Shown here in pieces: positions 10,007 to 18,319 of a stretch of 64,000 nucleotides of DNA. The stretch covers positions 1 to 64,000 of the forward strand of contig NZ_JAUSUQ010000016.1 in the NCBI RefSeq assembly GCF_030814135.1. Reading direction: 5' to 3'. Within the stretch, counting starts at the first letter, position 1. Every line of letters starts with the position of its first letter. The stretch is from Caldalkalibacillus uzonensis (lineage in GTDB: Bacteria > Bacillota > Bacilli > Caldalkalibacillales > Caldalkalibacillaceae). The notes below the pieces were generated by a model. The model worked only from the letters and a program-made list of their open reading frames with translations, was not told the origin of the DNA and ran no database searches. The position numbers and the translations under genes are program-made.

Positions 10007-11653
10007 GTGAAACTGAACAAACGCTTTATCATTCTGCTTGGTTTAATGCTCATTTTCTCCATGGCACTTGTGGCCTGCAGGGGGGAGGAAGGGACGGCTC
10101 CTAAGGACGATACGACTGGGGAAGCTAAAGAGGAAGCACAGGGAGAGGCGGCTGATGAACCTCAGTACGGCGGTGACCTGATCTACGGCCAAATCGGTAA
10201 CCCGCAAGTGTTAAACCCAATGTATTCTCAGGATGCTGCCAGTGGTAACATTGAGGACTTGATCTTTGCTGGTTTGATGCGTACTAACGAAGAACTTGAA
10301 ATGGTCCCCCATCTCGGTGAACCTGTAGAGGTGTCCGAAGACGGGCTGGAACATGTCTATCGTTTTTATAAAGGTGTTAAATGGCATGATGGTGAAGAAG
10401 TGACAGCGGATGACGTTGTCTTTACGTTCAGTATTCCTTTGCATGAAGATTATGACGGCCCGCGCAAATCTTATTTTGAGAATCTGGAATCCGTAGAGAA
10501 AATTGATGACTACACTGTAAAGTTTATCCTTAAAAGACCGGATGCGGCTTGGCCCGTTAATGCAGGATGGCCCTTGTTACCTGAACATATTCTTGGTGAT
10601 GTGTCTGTCGCAGAGCTTGGCGAGCATACATTTAACCGCGATCCCATCGGTGCCGGTCCGTTTAAATTTGATGAGTGGGTTGAAGGGCAATATGTCCGTT
10701 TGGTGGCCCATGAAGACTACTTTGAAGGACGTCCGTACTTAGATAGCATTACTGTCAAAATCACTGGCGATACCAACGCCCAAGTACTGCAACTACAAAC
10801 AGGAGATATTGATATGGGAGTATTCCCGTCAGAAGAATTTGCCACCGTTGAAACCTTTGATCATGTCAAGATTAGCCAAGTCTTACGTTATGCCTATAAC
10901 TTCTTTGGCTTTAACTTCCGAAATGAGTTTTTCCAAGATCACAAAGTACGTCAAGCCTTTGCCTATGCCATTGATCGGCAAGCGATTATTGATGTTACTT
11001 TGGAGGGATACGGTGAAGTGGCTCATGGCCCTGTCAGTCCCTTAAGCTGGGCCTGGACGGATGACCTCACTGTCTATGAATATGATCCTGGAAAAGCTAA
11101 AACATTGTTAGCCGAGGCTGGCTGGGAGCCAGGTCCTGACGGTATCCTTGTAAAGGATGGCCAGAAATTTGAGATTGAAATTTTGTATAACGAGGAGAGT
11201 AATGCCCGTCGCACCACAGCGGTGATTATTCAGGATCAATTAGCTGAAATCGGTATCAAAGCGACTCCAAAATCACTGGAGTGGGGGGCTTTCGTGGATA
11301 CCATCAATCCGCCTAGGCATGAATTTGACACGATTATCCTGAGCTGGAACTTGGGTACTGACCCCAACCCCTACCATATCTTCCACTCCGGGCAAATTGA
11401 TGAAGGCTTAAACTATGGCAGTTACGTAAACGAAGAATTGGATCAGCTCATGGAAGCAGTTAATCTAGAAATGGATGAAGCCAAGCGCACAGAAAAACTG
11501 CACGAAATCTTTAAAATCTTGTCTGAAGACTTGCCTTATGTCTTCCTAAATTATCCCATGGAAAATGTGGCGTATCCGATCAACTTGCATGGCTTTATCC
11601 ACCATCCTAGTGTACCGTTCTACAAAGCAGACGATTGGTGGCTTGAACAGTAA
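10007..11653 (+). CDS. appA: Peptide-binding lipoprotein of the ABC transporter (SBP family 5)
   Basis: Extracellular solute-binding lipoprotein that captures peptides for the permease. The 548-residue precursor starts with a lipoprotein signal ending in the lipobox LVAC (Cys24), followed by an acidic low-complexity linker. The mature part has family-5 features such as YRFYKGVKWHDGEEVTADDV and the RQAFAYAIDRQAI segment. The GTG start has AGGGGGAA upstream. The length is close to B. subtilis AppA (about 543). A strong terminator follows, so the binding protein is likely made in excess over the permease. Confidence 0.87.
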   Translation: MKLNKRFIILLGLMLIFSMALVACRGEEGTAPKDDTTGEAKEEAQGEAADEPQYGGDLIYGQIGNPQVLNPMYSQDAASGNIEDLIFAGLMRTNEELEMVPHLGEPVEVSEDGLEHVYRFYKGVKWHDGEEVTADDVVFTFSIPLHEDYDGPRKSYFENLESVEKIDDYTVKFILKRPDAAWPVNAGWPLLPEHILGDVSVAELGEHTFNRDPIGAGPFKFDEWVEGQYVRLVAHEDYFEGRPYLDSITVKITGDTNAQVLQLQTGDIDMGVFPSEEFATVETFDHVKISQVLRYAYNFFGFNFRNEFFQDHKVRQAFAYAIDRQAIIDVTLEGYGEVAHGPVSPLSWAWTDDLTVYEYDPGKAKTLLAEAGWEPGPDGILVKDGQKFEIEILYNEESNARRTTAVIIQDQLAEIGIKATPKSLEWGAFVDTINPPRHEFDTIILSWNLGTDPNPYHIFHSGQIDEGLNYGSYVNEELDQLMEAVNLEMDEAKRTEKLHEIFKILSEDLPYVFLNYPMENVAYPINLHGFIHHPSVPFYKADDWWLEQ

Positions 11654-11664
11654 TCTTAGTGAAA

Positions 11665-11703
11665 CAAAAGAGAGTGGGGGGTTTTCACTCCCCACTCTTT
11701 TCC
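11665..11703 (+). terminator. intra-operon terminator between appA and appB
   Basis: Hairpin with arms AGAGTGGGG and CCCCACTCT, then TTTT. Its place inside the operon would lower permease expression relative to appA. Confidence 0.8.
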
Positions 11704-11736
11704 CCAAGACAAGCTGGACAGTAAAGGGTGCTAGAG

Positions 11737-12684
11737 ATGACATCATATATCTTACGCCGTTTAGTCATGACCATTCCCATTTTAATTGGCATCTCCATTC
11801 TTAGTTTTGCCATTATGTACTTGGCACCTGGGGACCCGGCCAGCATGCTGATTGATCCAAACATTAAACCAGAAGACCTGGAACGTATGTCTGAGCGGCT
11901 GGGATTAAATGATCCTCCTCATGTCCAATATATGAAATGGGTGGGTCATATTTTGCAGGGAGATCTAGGCACATCCTTTATTCAGCGTCGGCCGGTGAAT
12001 GATATCATCATGGAGCGTTTGCCTAATACCCTGGTGTTGATGATTGCCTCCTCGTTGTTTGCCATTGTGTTGGCTATTCCCTTTGGGGTGTTATCGGCGA
12101 CCCGGCAATACAGTGTACTGGATTACTCGGTAACCACTTTTTCTTTTATCGGTGTGGCAACACCTAACTTCTGGCTTGGGCTGATGTTGCTCATGATATT
12201 TTCCGTTCAATTGGGGTGGTTTCCGTCTGGAGGCATTCATACCATTAACGTACCATTCAGTATCTGGGACCGGATTCACCATTTGATTCTGCCCATGATT
12301 GTGCTGGGCAGCTATGATATGGCCAGTTTGATGCGCTACACCCGTTCCAGTATGCTGGACGTCATCCGTCAGGATTACATCCGTACGGCACGGGCCAAGG
12401 GATTTAGGGAAAGAACTGTTATTTACAAACACGGCTTGCGCAATGCCATGATTCCGGTGATTACGATTTTTGGTTTAATGTTGCCGACCTTTATCGGTGG
12501 TTCTGTCGTTGTGGAAACATTATTCAGTTGGCCAGGAATTGGTCAGTTGTTTATTAATTCAGTCGTTCAGCGTGACTACCCGGTCATTATGGCCTTAACC
12601 ATGTTTAGTGCCGTTTTGGTTGTCATCGGCAATCTGCTGGCCGATATCTTCTATGCCATTGTTGACCCGCGCATAGAGTACTAG
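11737..12684 (+). CDS. appB: Peptide ABC transporter permease AppB/OppB type
   Basis: Integral membrane subunit forming half of the translocation pore. It has an N-terminal helix (ILRRLVMTIPILIGISIL), the periplasmic loop with APGDP, and the EAA loop (YIRTARAKGFRERTVIYKHGLRNA) that contacts the ATPases. About six hydrophobic segments are seen over 315 residues. The ATG with AAAGGGTG 6 nt upstream is preferred over a GTG three codons earlier that overlaps this site. It is followed after 15 nt by appC. Confidence 0.87.
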   Translation: MTSYILRRLVMTIPILIGISILSFAIMYLAPGDPASMLIDPNIKPEDLERMSERLGLNDPPHVQYMKWVGHILQGDLGTSFIQRRPVNDIIMERLPNTLVLMIASSLFAIVLAIPFGVLSATRQYSVLDYSVTTFSFIGVATPNFWLGLMLLMIFSVQLGWFPSGGIHTINVPFSIWDRIHHLILPMIVLGSYDMASLMRYTRSSMLDVIRQDYIRTARAKGFRERTVIYKHGLRNAMIPVITIFGLMLPTFIGGSVVVETLFSWPGIGQLFINSVVQRDYPVIMALTMFSAVLVVIGNLLADIFYAIVDPRIEY

Positions 12685-12699
12685 GAGGTGCAGTAAAAG

Positions 12700-13623
12700 A
12701 TGTCCCAAATTCATCAACATCTGCCTGCTCCTGCTACAGCAGAAGACCCAAAAGCGGTCACAATAGGAGAGCGGCGTTCGCTATGGTTAATCATTATTTC
12801 CAGGTTTTTTCAGAATAAGTTGGCTGTGGCGGGGTTGGTATGTCTGATCCTCATTATTTTGGCGGTCAGTTTTGCGCCATATCTGACACCGTATGAGCCT
12901 CATAAGCAAGACTTAACCAACCGTTTGCAACCACCAAGTGCCGAACATTGGCTGGGTACAGACCATGTGGGACGTGATATTTTTACCCGAATCCTGTACG
13001 GCGGCCGGGTTTCCCTGATGGTCGGCTTCTCGGCCATGGCCATTATGATTACCATCGGCACCCTGGTCGGAGCTATCGCCGGATATTATGGGGGACGCAT
13101 TGATGCCATCTTGATGCGCACTGTTGATGTTTTTATTTCATTTCCAAGCATTTTTCTTTTGATTACCTTGGTTGCCTTTCTTCAACCAGGCCTGAGCACT
13201 ATTATCTTTGTGCTGGCTATCTTCGGTTGGATGGGAACAGCCCGCTTGGTGCGCGGAGAATTTCTAACTTTGAAAAAGCGTGAATTTGTCCTGGCGGCAC
13301 GGACGACAGGCATGTCCAATGTGCGTATCATTTTTAGTCAAATTTTACCCAATGCCATGGGGCCGATTATTGTAGCTGCTACATTAGGAGTAGGTAGCAT
13401 TATTATGACTGAATCAACACTAAGTTTCCTGGGATTAGGTGTTCAACCGCCTACACCAAGCTGGGGTAATATGTTGACCGATGCCCAAAGCGTGACCATT
13501 TTCCGCACAGCCTGGTGGTATCCAACTTTTCCGGGACTCATGATTTTAATTACGGTACTGGCCTTTAACTTTGTGGGGGAGGGTTTACGTGATGCCCTTG
13601 ACCCGCGTGTGATTGAAAAATAG
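12700..13623 (+). CDS. appC: Peptide ABC transporter permease AppC/OppC type
   Basis: Second permease half. It shows the N-terminal OppC domain helix, then HWLGTDHVGRDIFTRILYGGR, a hallmark of the OppC/DppC group, and an EAA loop near REFVLAARTTGMSNVRIIF. It ends in DALDPRVIEK, typical of the family. It has 307 residues, and AGGAGGTG lies 9 nt before the ATG. It is the last gene of the D-F-A-B-C set. No terminator was seen before tadA, 49 nt downstream, so read-through into tadA is possible. Confidence 0.87.
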   Translation: MSQIHQHLPAPATAEDPKAVTIGERRSLWLIIISRFFQNKLAVAGLVCLILIILAVSFAPYLTPYEPHKQDLTNRLQPPSAEHWLGTDHVGRDIFTRILYGGRVSLMVGFSAMAIMITIGTLVGAIAGYYGGRIDAILMRTVDVFISFPSIFLLITLVAFLQPGLSTIIFVLAIFGWMGTARLVRGEFLTLKKREFVLAARTTGMSNVRIIFSQILPNAMGPIIVAATLGVGSIIMTESTLSFLGLGVQPPTPSWGNMLTDAQSVTIFRTAWWYPTFPGLMILITVLAFNFVGEGLRDALDPRVIEK

Positions 13624-13672
13624 AATGAAAAGGACACATGTACAAGCCAGTCTTTAAAGGACGTGAGTAAGA

Positions 13673-14206
13673 TTGCCGGGTCAAGAAGATCATGAAAAGT
13701 GGATGGAGCAAGCCATTCAACTGGCTAAGCGAGCGGAATCCCTGGGGGAGGTGCCCATTGGTGCTGTGATTGTCAAAGACGGTACCGTGATAGGCACAGG
13801 CTATAACCGGCGGGAGATTGACAAGAGCCCCTTAGCGCATGCCGAGATCATCGCCATCCAAGAGGCTTGTGAGCAGCTAGGGGGTTGGCGGTTAACAGGT
13901 TGTGATTTATACGTCACTTTAGAACCCTGTCCCATGTGTGCCGGGGCCATTGTTCAAGCGCGCATCAAGCGAGTGGTGTATGGTACGGAAGATCCAAAAG
14001 CGGGTTATGCAGGGACCCTGTACAACACACTGCAAGATGAACGCCTGAACCATCAGGTGGAGGTTATTGCCGGAGTCAGGAAAGAGGAATGTCAACATGT
14101 ATTGAAAGACTTCTTCCGCCGTTTGCGGACAGCAAGGAAAGTTGCCAAACGCTTGCTCACTGATGCAGGTGATGGGCAACAATTGGGCCTGGAAGGAAAG
14201 GATTAA
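13673..14206 (+). CDS. tadA: tRNA-specific adenosine deaminase
   Basis: Zinc enzyme that deaminates A34 of tRNA-Arg(ACG) to inosine. The active site is complete: HAE (His56, Glu58) and PCPMC (Cys86, Cys89). The protein has 177 residues, slightly longer than the usual 155-165, with a C-terminal tail (RLLTDAGDGQQLGLEGKD). The start is a TTG, set by the family N-terminus (WMEQAIQLAKRA) and by AAAGGACGTGAG upstream. It lies just before the SRP RNA gene, as in B. subtilis. Confidence 0.94.
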   Translation: MPGQEDHEKWMEQAIQLAKRAESLGEVPIGAVIVKDGTVIGTGYNRREIDKSPLAHAEIIAIQEACEQLGGWRLTGCDLYVTLEPCPMCAGAIVQARIKRVVYGTEDPKAGYAGTLYNTLQDERLNHQVEVIAGVRKEECQHVLKDFFRRLRTARKVAKRLLTDAGDGQQLGLEGKD

Positions 14207-14209
14207 CAC

Positions 14210-14238
14210 TTGTGTAATGAGCTAGCTTTCGTTATAAT
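14210..14238 (+). promoter_or_regulatory. sigma-A promoter of the SRP RNA gene
   Basis: TTGTGT-N17-TATAAT. Transcription would start near 14245, about 40 nt before the mature RNA, consistent with the 5' leader of the B. subtilis scRNA precursor. The leader carries the inverted repeat ACAGTTG / CAACTGT. Confidence 0.75.
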
Positions 14239-14283
14239 GTTAGTTACAGTTGCCATGCAACTGTGTCCAAACATGTTTATAAA

Positions 14284-14556
14284 GTTTGCTGTGCTAGACG
14301 GGGAGGTAGCGGTGCCCTGTAACCCGCAATCCGCTATAGCGGGGTCGATGCCTATCTGAGGTTTGCACTATGTGAGGTCTGGCTCATGTACGCGGTGTTG
14401 ACGAAAGGGTCCTATGCAACGGAAGCCCATGAACCCCGTCAGGTCCGGAAGGAAGCAGCGGTAAGTGGGTATCTCCGTGTGTTGTAGGGTAGCCTTTTCC
14501 GAGCTGGCGGCATGAGTACGCTTGGGTAGTGCTTATCGAGGATAGGTGCACAGCAG
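14284..14556 (+). ncRNA. scr: Signal recognition particle RNA (large Bacillus type, scRNA)
   Basis: RNA scaffold of the SRP that binds Ffh and targets nascent membrane and secreted proteins. The SRP domain helix 8 core is read as GTCAGGTCCGGAAGGAAGCAGC, with the tetraloop GGAA and the flanking internal loops. The Alu domain start (GCTAGACGGGGAGGTAGCGGT) shows that it is the large Gram-positive type of about 270 nt. The ends pair as TTGCTGTGC / GCACAGCAG. Ends are estimated from the B. subtilis RNA and may shift by a few bases. Confidence 0.95.
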
Positions 14557-14562
14557 TTAACA

Positions 14563-14590
14563 AACACCTGCAAATAAGGTGTTTTTTCTT
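14563..14590 (+). terminator. SRP RNA terminator
   Basis: AACACCT / AGGTGTT hairpin followed by TTTTTTCTTTTTTT. Confidence 0.85.
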
Positions 14591-14699
14591 TTTTTAGAGG
14601 TAGCGTTTGGCCAAAATGAGGTTAATCGCTTTTTTATCAAGCTAAAGTTTTGTATAATCAAAAAACAAAGGAATACTGTGAATAAACAGTTAGATTGAG

Positions 14700-14780
14700 T
14701 GAAGGGCAAAGCTACGGAAACGTAGTGACGCAAAGCTACAGGGGCTAAGGTTATACCAACTAAGCCAGCCAGCTGCCGTT
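14700..14780 (+). promoter_or_regulatory. Cyclic di-GMP-I (GEMM-I) riboswitch aptamer
   Basis: The leader matches the GEMM-I consensus. P1 GGCA / TGCC closes the aptamer. The next stem is CTACG-GAAA-CGTAG with a GNRA tetraloop. It is followed by the nearly invariant GACGCAAAGC, then the GGGGCTAAGG arm and the tetraloop-receptor arm ending AGCCAGCCAGCTGCC. An extended promoter-like TATAAT lies at 14653-14658 with a weak -35. Downstream, CCGTTTA (14776-14782) can pair with TAAACGG (14797-14803), competing with the terminator that follows. Ligand binding holds TGCC in P1, so I infer that c-di-GMP favours termination (an OFF switch). Confidence 0.9.
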
Positions 14781-14785
14781 TAGGG

Positions 14786-14814
14786 AACATATCCTTTAAA
14801 CGGATATGTTTTTT
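14786..14814 (+). terminator. expression-platform terminator of the c-di-GMP riboswitch
   Basis: AACATATCC / GGATATGTT with a 7-nt loop and a run of six T. The loop and the base of the 3' arm are the partner of the antiterminator strand. Confidence 0.88.
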
Positions 14815-15017
14815 GTTTAGCCTAGCCCTTAGCGCCATGTCGAATTTTATGGTATCAGGGAGGATTTTAACCAATTAAACAAGAAGTAAATAGATTGATA
14901 ATATACATATAATGGTTGACATCGGCCTGTCTAGGTTTTGCCCGTTATGCTATGTTAAATATTACTTATATTTCAGGGCTGGCCAACGGTGAGACCATCG
15001 TAAAGGTAGGGGTTCAG

Positions 15018-16100
15018 ATGACGTCAAGCTCACATGGATTACCTTCTATTCTTCACGCCCTTTTTTCCGAACAGATCTTTAACAATGCTCACATTGGACT
15101 CATACTACTTAATGAACAGGGCCATATTGTCTCTATCACCAAAGCCGCCGCTAAAATAATGGGAGATGATCCCGAAGTTTTTATTGGTCAAAACATTTTC
15201 CATCTTTTTAAAAATATACCTGAAGGCCGGCAATTAATCTCCAAACGGGTCTTTGAGGGCGTGACGATTCGGAATCAGGCCATGACATGGCATAATGGCC
15301 AGTGTTACTATGAAATTCTGGTGGACAGTTTTCCGCTCATTGATGAGGCCGGCCACCAACAAGGTGCGTACATATTTATCAAAGATGTGACAAATTTGCG
15401 CTCTTTAGAAAATCAAATCCATCGCAACGAACGGCTGGCCATGATCGGACAAATGGCAGCAGGCACAGCCCATGAAATTCGCAATCCCTTAACCAGTATC
15501 CGCGGTTTTTTACAAATATTAAACAAGACTTTGAAGGAACGCAACATGATGCGGGAAGTTGAATATACCAACATCATGTTGGATGAAATTGACCGGATCA
15601 ATCATCTGGTGGGCGAGTTTTTGTTACTGAGCAAATCACGGGAGACCCGCTACGAAAAAATCGATCTGGCCCTGCTGATGAAACAGTTTTTACCTATTAT
15701 TCAAAATGAGGCTTTATTACACGGTATAGAAGTTCAAACCAAAGATTTTGACAATCTTCCGCCCATTGTGGGTGATAAGGAGCTGTTAAAACAAGTATTT
15801 CTCAATATTTGTAAAAATGCCATTGAAGCAATGGGCAACCAGGGGCGGTTGACTCTCTCCCATCACTTCTTACCAGAAGAACAAATGATCAGTATCAATA
15901 TTAAGGATACAGGTCCAGGTATACCACCTTATGTGATTGATAAAATTTTTGAGCCGTTCTTTACGACCAAGGAGGAAGGGACGGGTTTAGGCCTTTCTGT
16001 TTGTCAGCGGATTATCCATGATATGGGGGGCAAAATACGGGTTTCATCCAAGGGCTATGGCACCACGTTTCATATTTGTATTCCGTATTTGGATGTCTGA
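15018..16100 (+). CDS. PAS-domain sensor histidine kinase (phosphorelay/sporulation kinase type)
   Basis: Soluble histidine kinase of 360 residues. A PAS domain covers about residues 15-125. The dimerisation and phosphoacceptor motif is TAHEIRNPLTSIRGF with His152. The ATPase domain has the N box NICKNAIEAM, the G1 box DTGPGIP, the F box FEPFFTTK and the G2 box GTGLGLS. No transmembrane helix is seen, as in KinA and KinE of B. subtilis. No response regulator gene is adjacent, which fits a kinase feeding Spo0F, but this is inference. The ATG has AAGGTAGGGG 5 nt upstream. An in-frame TTG 34 codons earlier lacks a site. The gene lies behind a c-di-GMP riboswitch and a 200-nt leader. Confidence 0.9.
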   Translation: MTSSSHGLPSILHALFSEQIFNNAHIGLILLNEQGHIVSITKAAAKIMGDDPEVFIGQNIFHLFKNIPEGRQLISKRVFEGVTIRNQAMTWHNGQCYYEILVDSFPLIDEAGHQQGAYIFIKDVTNLRSLENQIHRNERLAMIGQMAAGTAHEIRNPLTSIRGFLQILNKTLKERNMMREVEYTNIMLDEIDRINHLVGEFLLLSKSRETRYEKIDLALLMKQFLPIIQNEALLHGIEVQTKDFDNLPPIVGDKELLKQVFLNICKNAIEAMGNQGRLTLSHHFLPEEQMISINIKDTGPGIPPYVIDKIFEPFFTTKEEGTGLGLSVCQRIIHDMGGKIRVSSKGYGTTFHICIPYLDV

Positions 16101-16109
16101 AAGGGAGAT

Positions 16110-16144
16110 AGGGTTTCTTTCTACGGACGGAGAGCCCTTTTTTT
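16110..16144 (+). terminator. terminator of the histidine kinase gene
   Basis: AGGGTTTC pairs with GGAGCCCT (with G-U pairs), followed by seven T residues. Confidence 0.75.
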
Positions 16145-16213
16145 GCATTTCTGTCCACGGTATAATAATAAGATAGTATAAAGAACAAGAGGTTTGAAAC
16201 GGAGAGGTTCATC

Positions 16214-17953
16214 ATGACGTACCAAGCGTTGTACCGAGTCTGGCGGCCCCAAACATTTGACGATGTGGTCGGACAAGCCCATATTATCCAAACGCTTAAA
16301 AACGCGCTTTCAAATCAGACGTATACGCACGCTTACCTGTTTACAGGTCCCCGAGGGACTGGGAAAACAAGTACAGCCAAGATTATGGCTAAAGCGGTCA
16401 ACTGTGAACAGGCCCCTACGGATAATCCTTGTAATCAGTGTGCCGCTTGTCGCGGTATTACCCAGGGAACGGTCGTCGATGTGGTTGAAATCGATGCTGC
16501 ATCCAACAATGGAGTGGATGAGATCAGGGACCTGCGAGATAAGGTGAAATATGCCCCTACTGAAGTCCGGTTAAAAGTGTATATCATAGATGAAGTGCAT
16601 ATGTTAAGCCAAGGGGCTTTTAACGCTTTGCTGAAAACCCTTGAAGAACCTCCTGCTCATGTCATGTTTATTTTGGCCACCACTGAACCGCATAAGATTC
16701 CGCTCACGATCATGTCCCGCTGTCAGCGTTTTGACTTTAAGCGCATCTCCCAGAAAGAAATGTTGGAACGTCTGCACATCATTTGTGCCGAAGAAGGCTT
16801 CCAGGTAGAGCAGGAAGCACTGGAGCTCTTAACCCAGGTGGCAGAAGGAGGTATGCGCGATTGCTTAAGCTTGCTTGATCAGGCTGTTTCTTTTGCTGAT
16901 GGCGAGGTGACGGTCGCCGATGTGGAGACCATTACCGGCTCAGTGGCTCAGGAAGCTTTAATGGACTTGGCTGATTGCCTCATGCGACAGGAAACGGAGG
17001 AGGCGATCAAACGCTTGGGTCTCTTGCTTGATGAGGGGAAAGAACCGACCCGTATTGTAGAGGATTTGATCTATTTTTATCGTGACGTACTCTTGTACCG
17101 GCAGGCACCCGGGCTGGCTGAGGGTTTTCAGCGTTTACGGCTGACGGAACGGTTGAAGGAACAGATCCAAGCCTATCGGGATGAACACCTTTTTCAAGCT
17201 ATTGAACGGCTCAGTCGGGCCCAGCAGGACATGAAATGGACACACCATCCGCGGATATTCTTGGAAGTGGCCTTGATCCAGTTGACCCATCACCTGGATG
17301 AATCTCTGCCGGAGCCAGCTGCTGGTGCCCACTCCCCTAGAGCGAGCGAAGAAATTGAGCAACTCAAGATGAGAGTGGATACCCTGGAGAAGGCCCTGAA
17401 GCGTTTGGGTCAGCAGGGGGGAGTGACGGCTGTAGGAAGACAAGAGGAGAGTGTGTCCAGGGCGGGCAGCAGAAGCCCCTCCTCGAGCGGTTCGTCTTTG
17501 CCCCTGGCCAAGCTGAAAGAGGTACTGAAAACAGCCAGCAAACCCATGCTGAAACAGTTGCTGGAGAAGTGGCCGGCCATTTTGGAAGAGGTTAAGCAGA
17601 AGCAAATTATGGTCCATGCCTGGCTGCGGGATGGTGAACCGGTGGCCTCTGGCCCTAGCTTTTTCTTACTAGCCTTCAAGAGTTCCATTCACCGGGAGAC
17701 AACGGAAAAAGAAAGTCACCGCCAGCTGATTGAACAGGTTGTTCAGCAGTACTTGCAAACAGAGGCGCAAATGGTCACAATCATGTATAATGAATGGGAA
17801 GATCTTAAGCAGCAATTTATAGCAGAACATAAGGAGAAGAAGGCAGAAGGCCGGGAGGAAGAGAAACAAGATCCGTTTTACAGAGAAGCGGTCCGTCTGG
17901 TGGGTGAAGAACTGGTTGAAGTGGTTGATGGCCACCCCGGTAAGAATGAATAA
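16214..17953 (+). CDS. dnaX: DNA polymerase III subunits gamma/tau
   Basis: Clamp-loader ATPase that assembles the beta clamp and links polymerase to helicase. It has Walker A GPRGTGKT (residues 45-52), the zinc module with cysteines near 64, 73, 76 and 79, the DEVH-type Walker B (IDEVHML) and the sensor region FILATTEPHKIP. At 579 residues it is close to Bacillus tau. The C-terminal third is less conserved and rich in Lys, Gln and Glu. No in-frame slippery heptamer for a gamma frameshift was seen. GGAGAGG precedes the ATG. It begins the dnaX-ebfC-recR operon. Confidence 0.97.
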   Translation: MTYQALYRVWRPQTFDDVVGQAHIIQTLKNALSNQTYTHAYLFTGPRGTGKTSTAKIMAKAVNCEQAPTDNPCNQCAACRGITQGTVVDVVEIDAASNNGVDEIRDLRDKVKYAPTEVRLKVYIIDEVHMLSQGAFNALLKTLEEPPAHVMFILATTEPHKIPLTIMSRCQRFDFKRISQKEMLERLHIICAEEGFQVEQEALELLTQVAEGGMRDCLSLLDQAVSFADGEVTVADVETITGSVAQEALMDLADCLMRQETEEAIKRLGLLLDEGKEPTRIVEDLIYFYRDVLLYRQAPGLAEGFQRLRLTERLKEQIQAYRDEHLFQAIERLSRAQQDMKWTHHPRIFLEVALIQLTHHLDESLPEPAAGAHSPRASEEIEQLKMRVDTLEKALKRLGQQGGVTAVGRQEESVSRAGSRSPSSSGSSLPLAKLKEVLKTASKPMLKQLLEKWPAILEEVKQKQIMVHAWLRDGEPVASGPSFFLLAFKSSIHRETTEKESHRQLIEQVVQQYLQTEAQMVTIMYNEWEDLKQQFIAEHKEKKAEGREEEKQDPFYREAVRLVGEELVEVVDGHPGKNE

Positions 17954-17974
17954 TCACAGAGGAGGTTTATGTCT

Positions 17975-18286
17975 ATGAGAAATATGCAAAACATGATGAA
18001 GCAAATGCAAAAAATGCAGAAACAGATGCAAAAGGTACAGGAGGAATTAAAAGAAAAAACCGTTGAAGGAACCGCTGGCGGCGGCATGGTGACTATTACC
18101 TTAAATGGGCATAAGGAGCTGGTTGATGTCAGCATTCAACCTGAGGCGGTTGATCCGGACGATGTGGAAATGTTGGAGGACCTAATTCTGGCTGCCATGA
18201 ATGATGCTATGAAGAAAGTGGATGAACTTGTGCAAAAAGATATGGGCAAGTTGACCGGCGGCTTGAATATCCCAGGCTTGTTTTAA
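17975..18286 (+). CDS. ebfC: Nucleoid-associated protein EbfC/YbaB family
   Basis: Small DNA-binding dimer that coats the nucleoid. Its N-terminal helix is rich in Met, Gln and Lys ([20 protein letters not shown]), followed by the core with [17 protein letters not shown]. It has 103 residues, as usual. Two ATGs are possible. The second is chosen because GGAGG is 9 nt before it, against 3 nt for the first. It sits between dnaX and recR as in most bacteria. Confidence 0.95.
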   Translation: MRNMQNMMKQMQKMQKQMQKVQEELKEKTVEGTAGGGMVTITLNGHKELVDVSIQPEAVDPDDVEMLEDLILAAMNDAMKKVDELVQKDMGKLTGGLNIPGLF

Positions 18287-18319
18287 ACATTGGACAGACA
18301 GCATGAAGGGGGAACCTAT

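Noticed and set aside
14916-14921. TTGACA as a promoter -35 (or TTG as start) of the histidine kinase
   Set aside because: No acceptable -10 lies 16-18 nt downstream. As a start codon it lacks a ribosome site, while the later ATG has AAGGTAGGGG.
17690-17720. Programmed frameshift in dnaX for a gamma subunit
   Set aside because: An A-rich stretch exists but is not in the X-XXY-YYZ frame and has no clear stimulatory hairpin.
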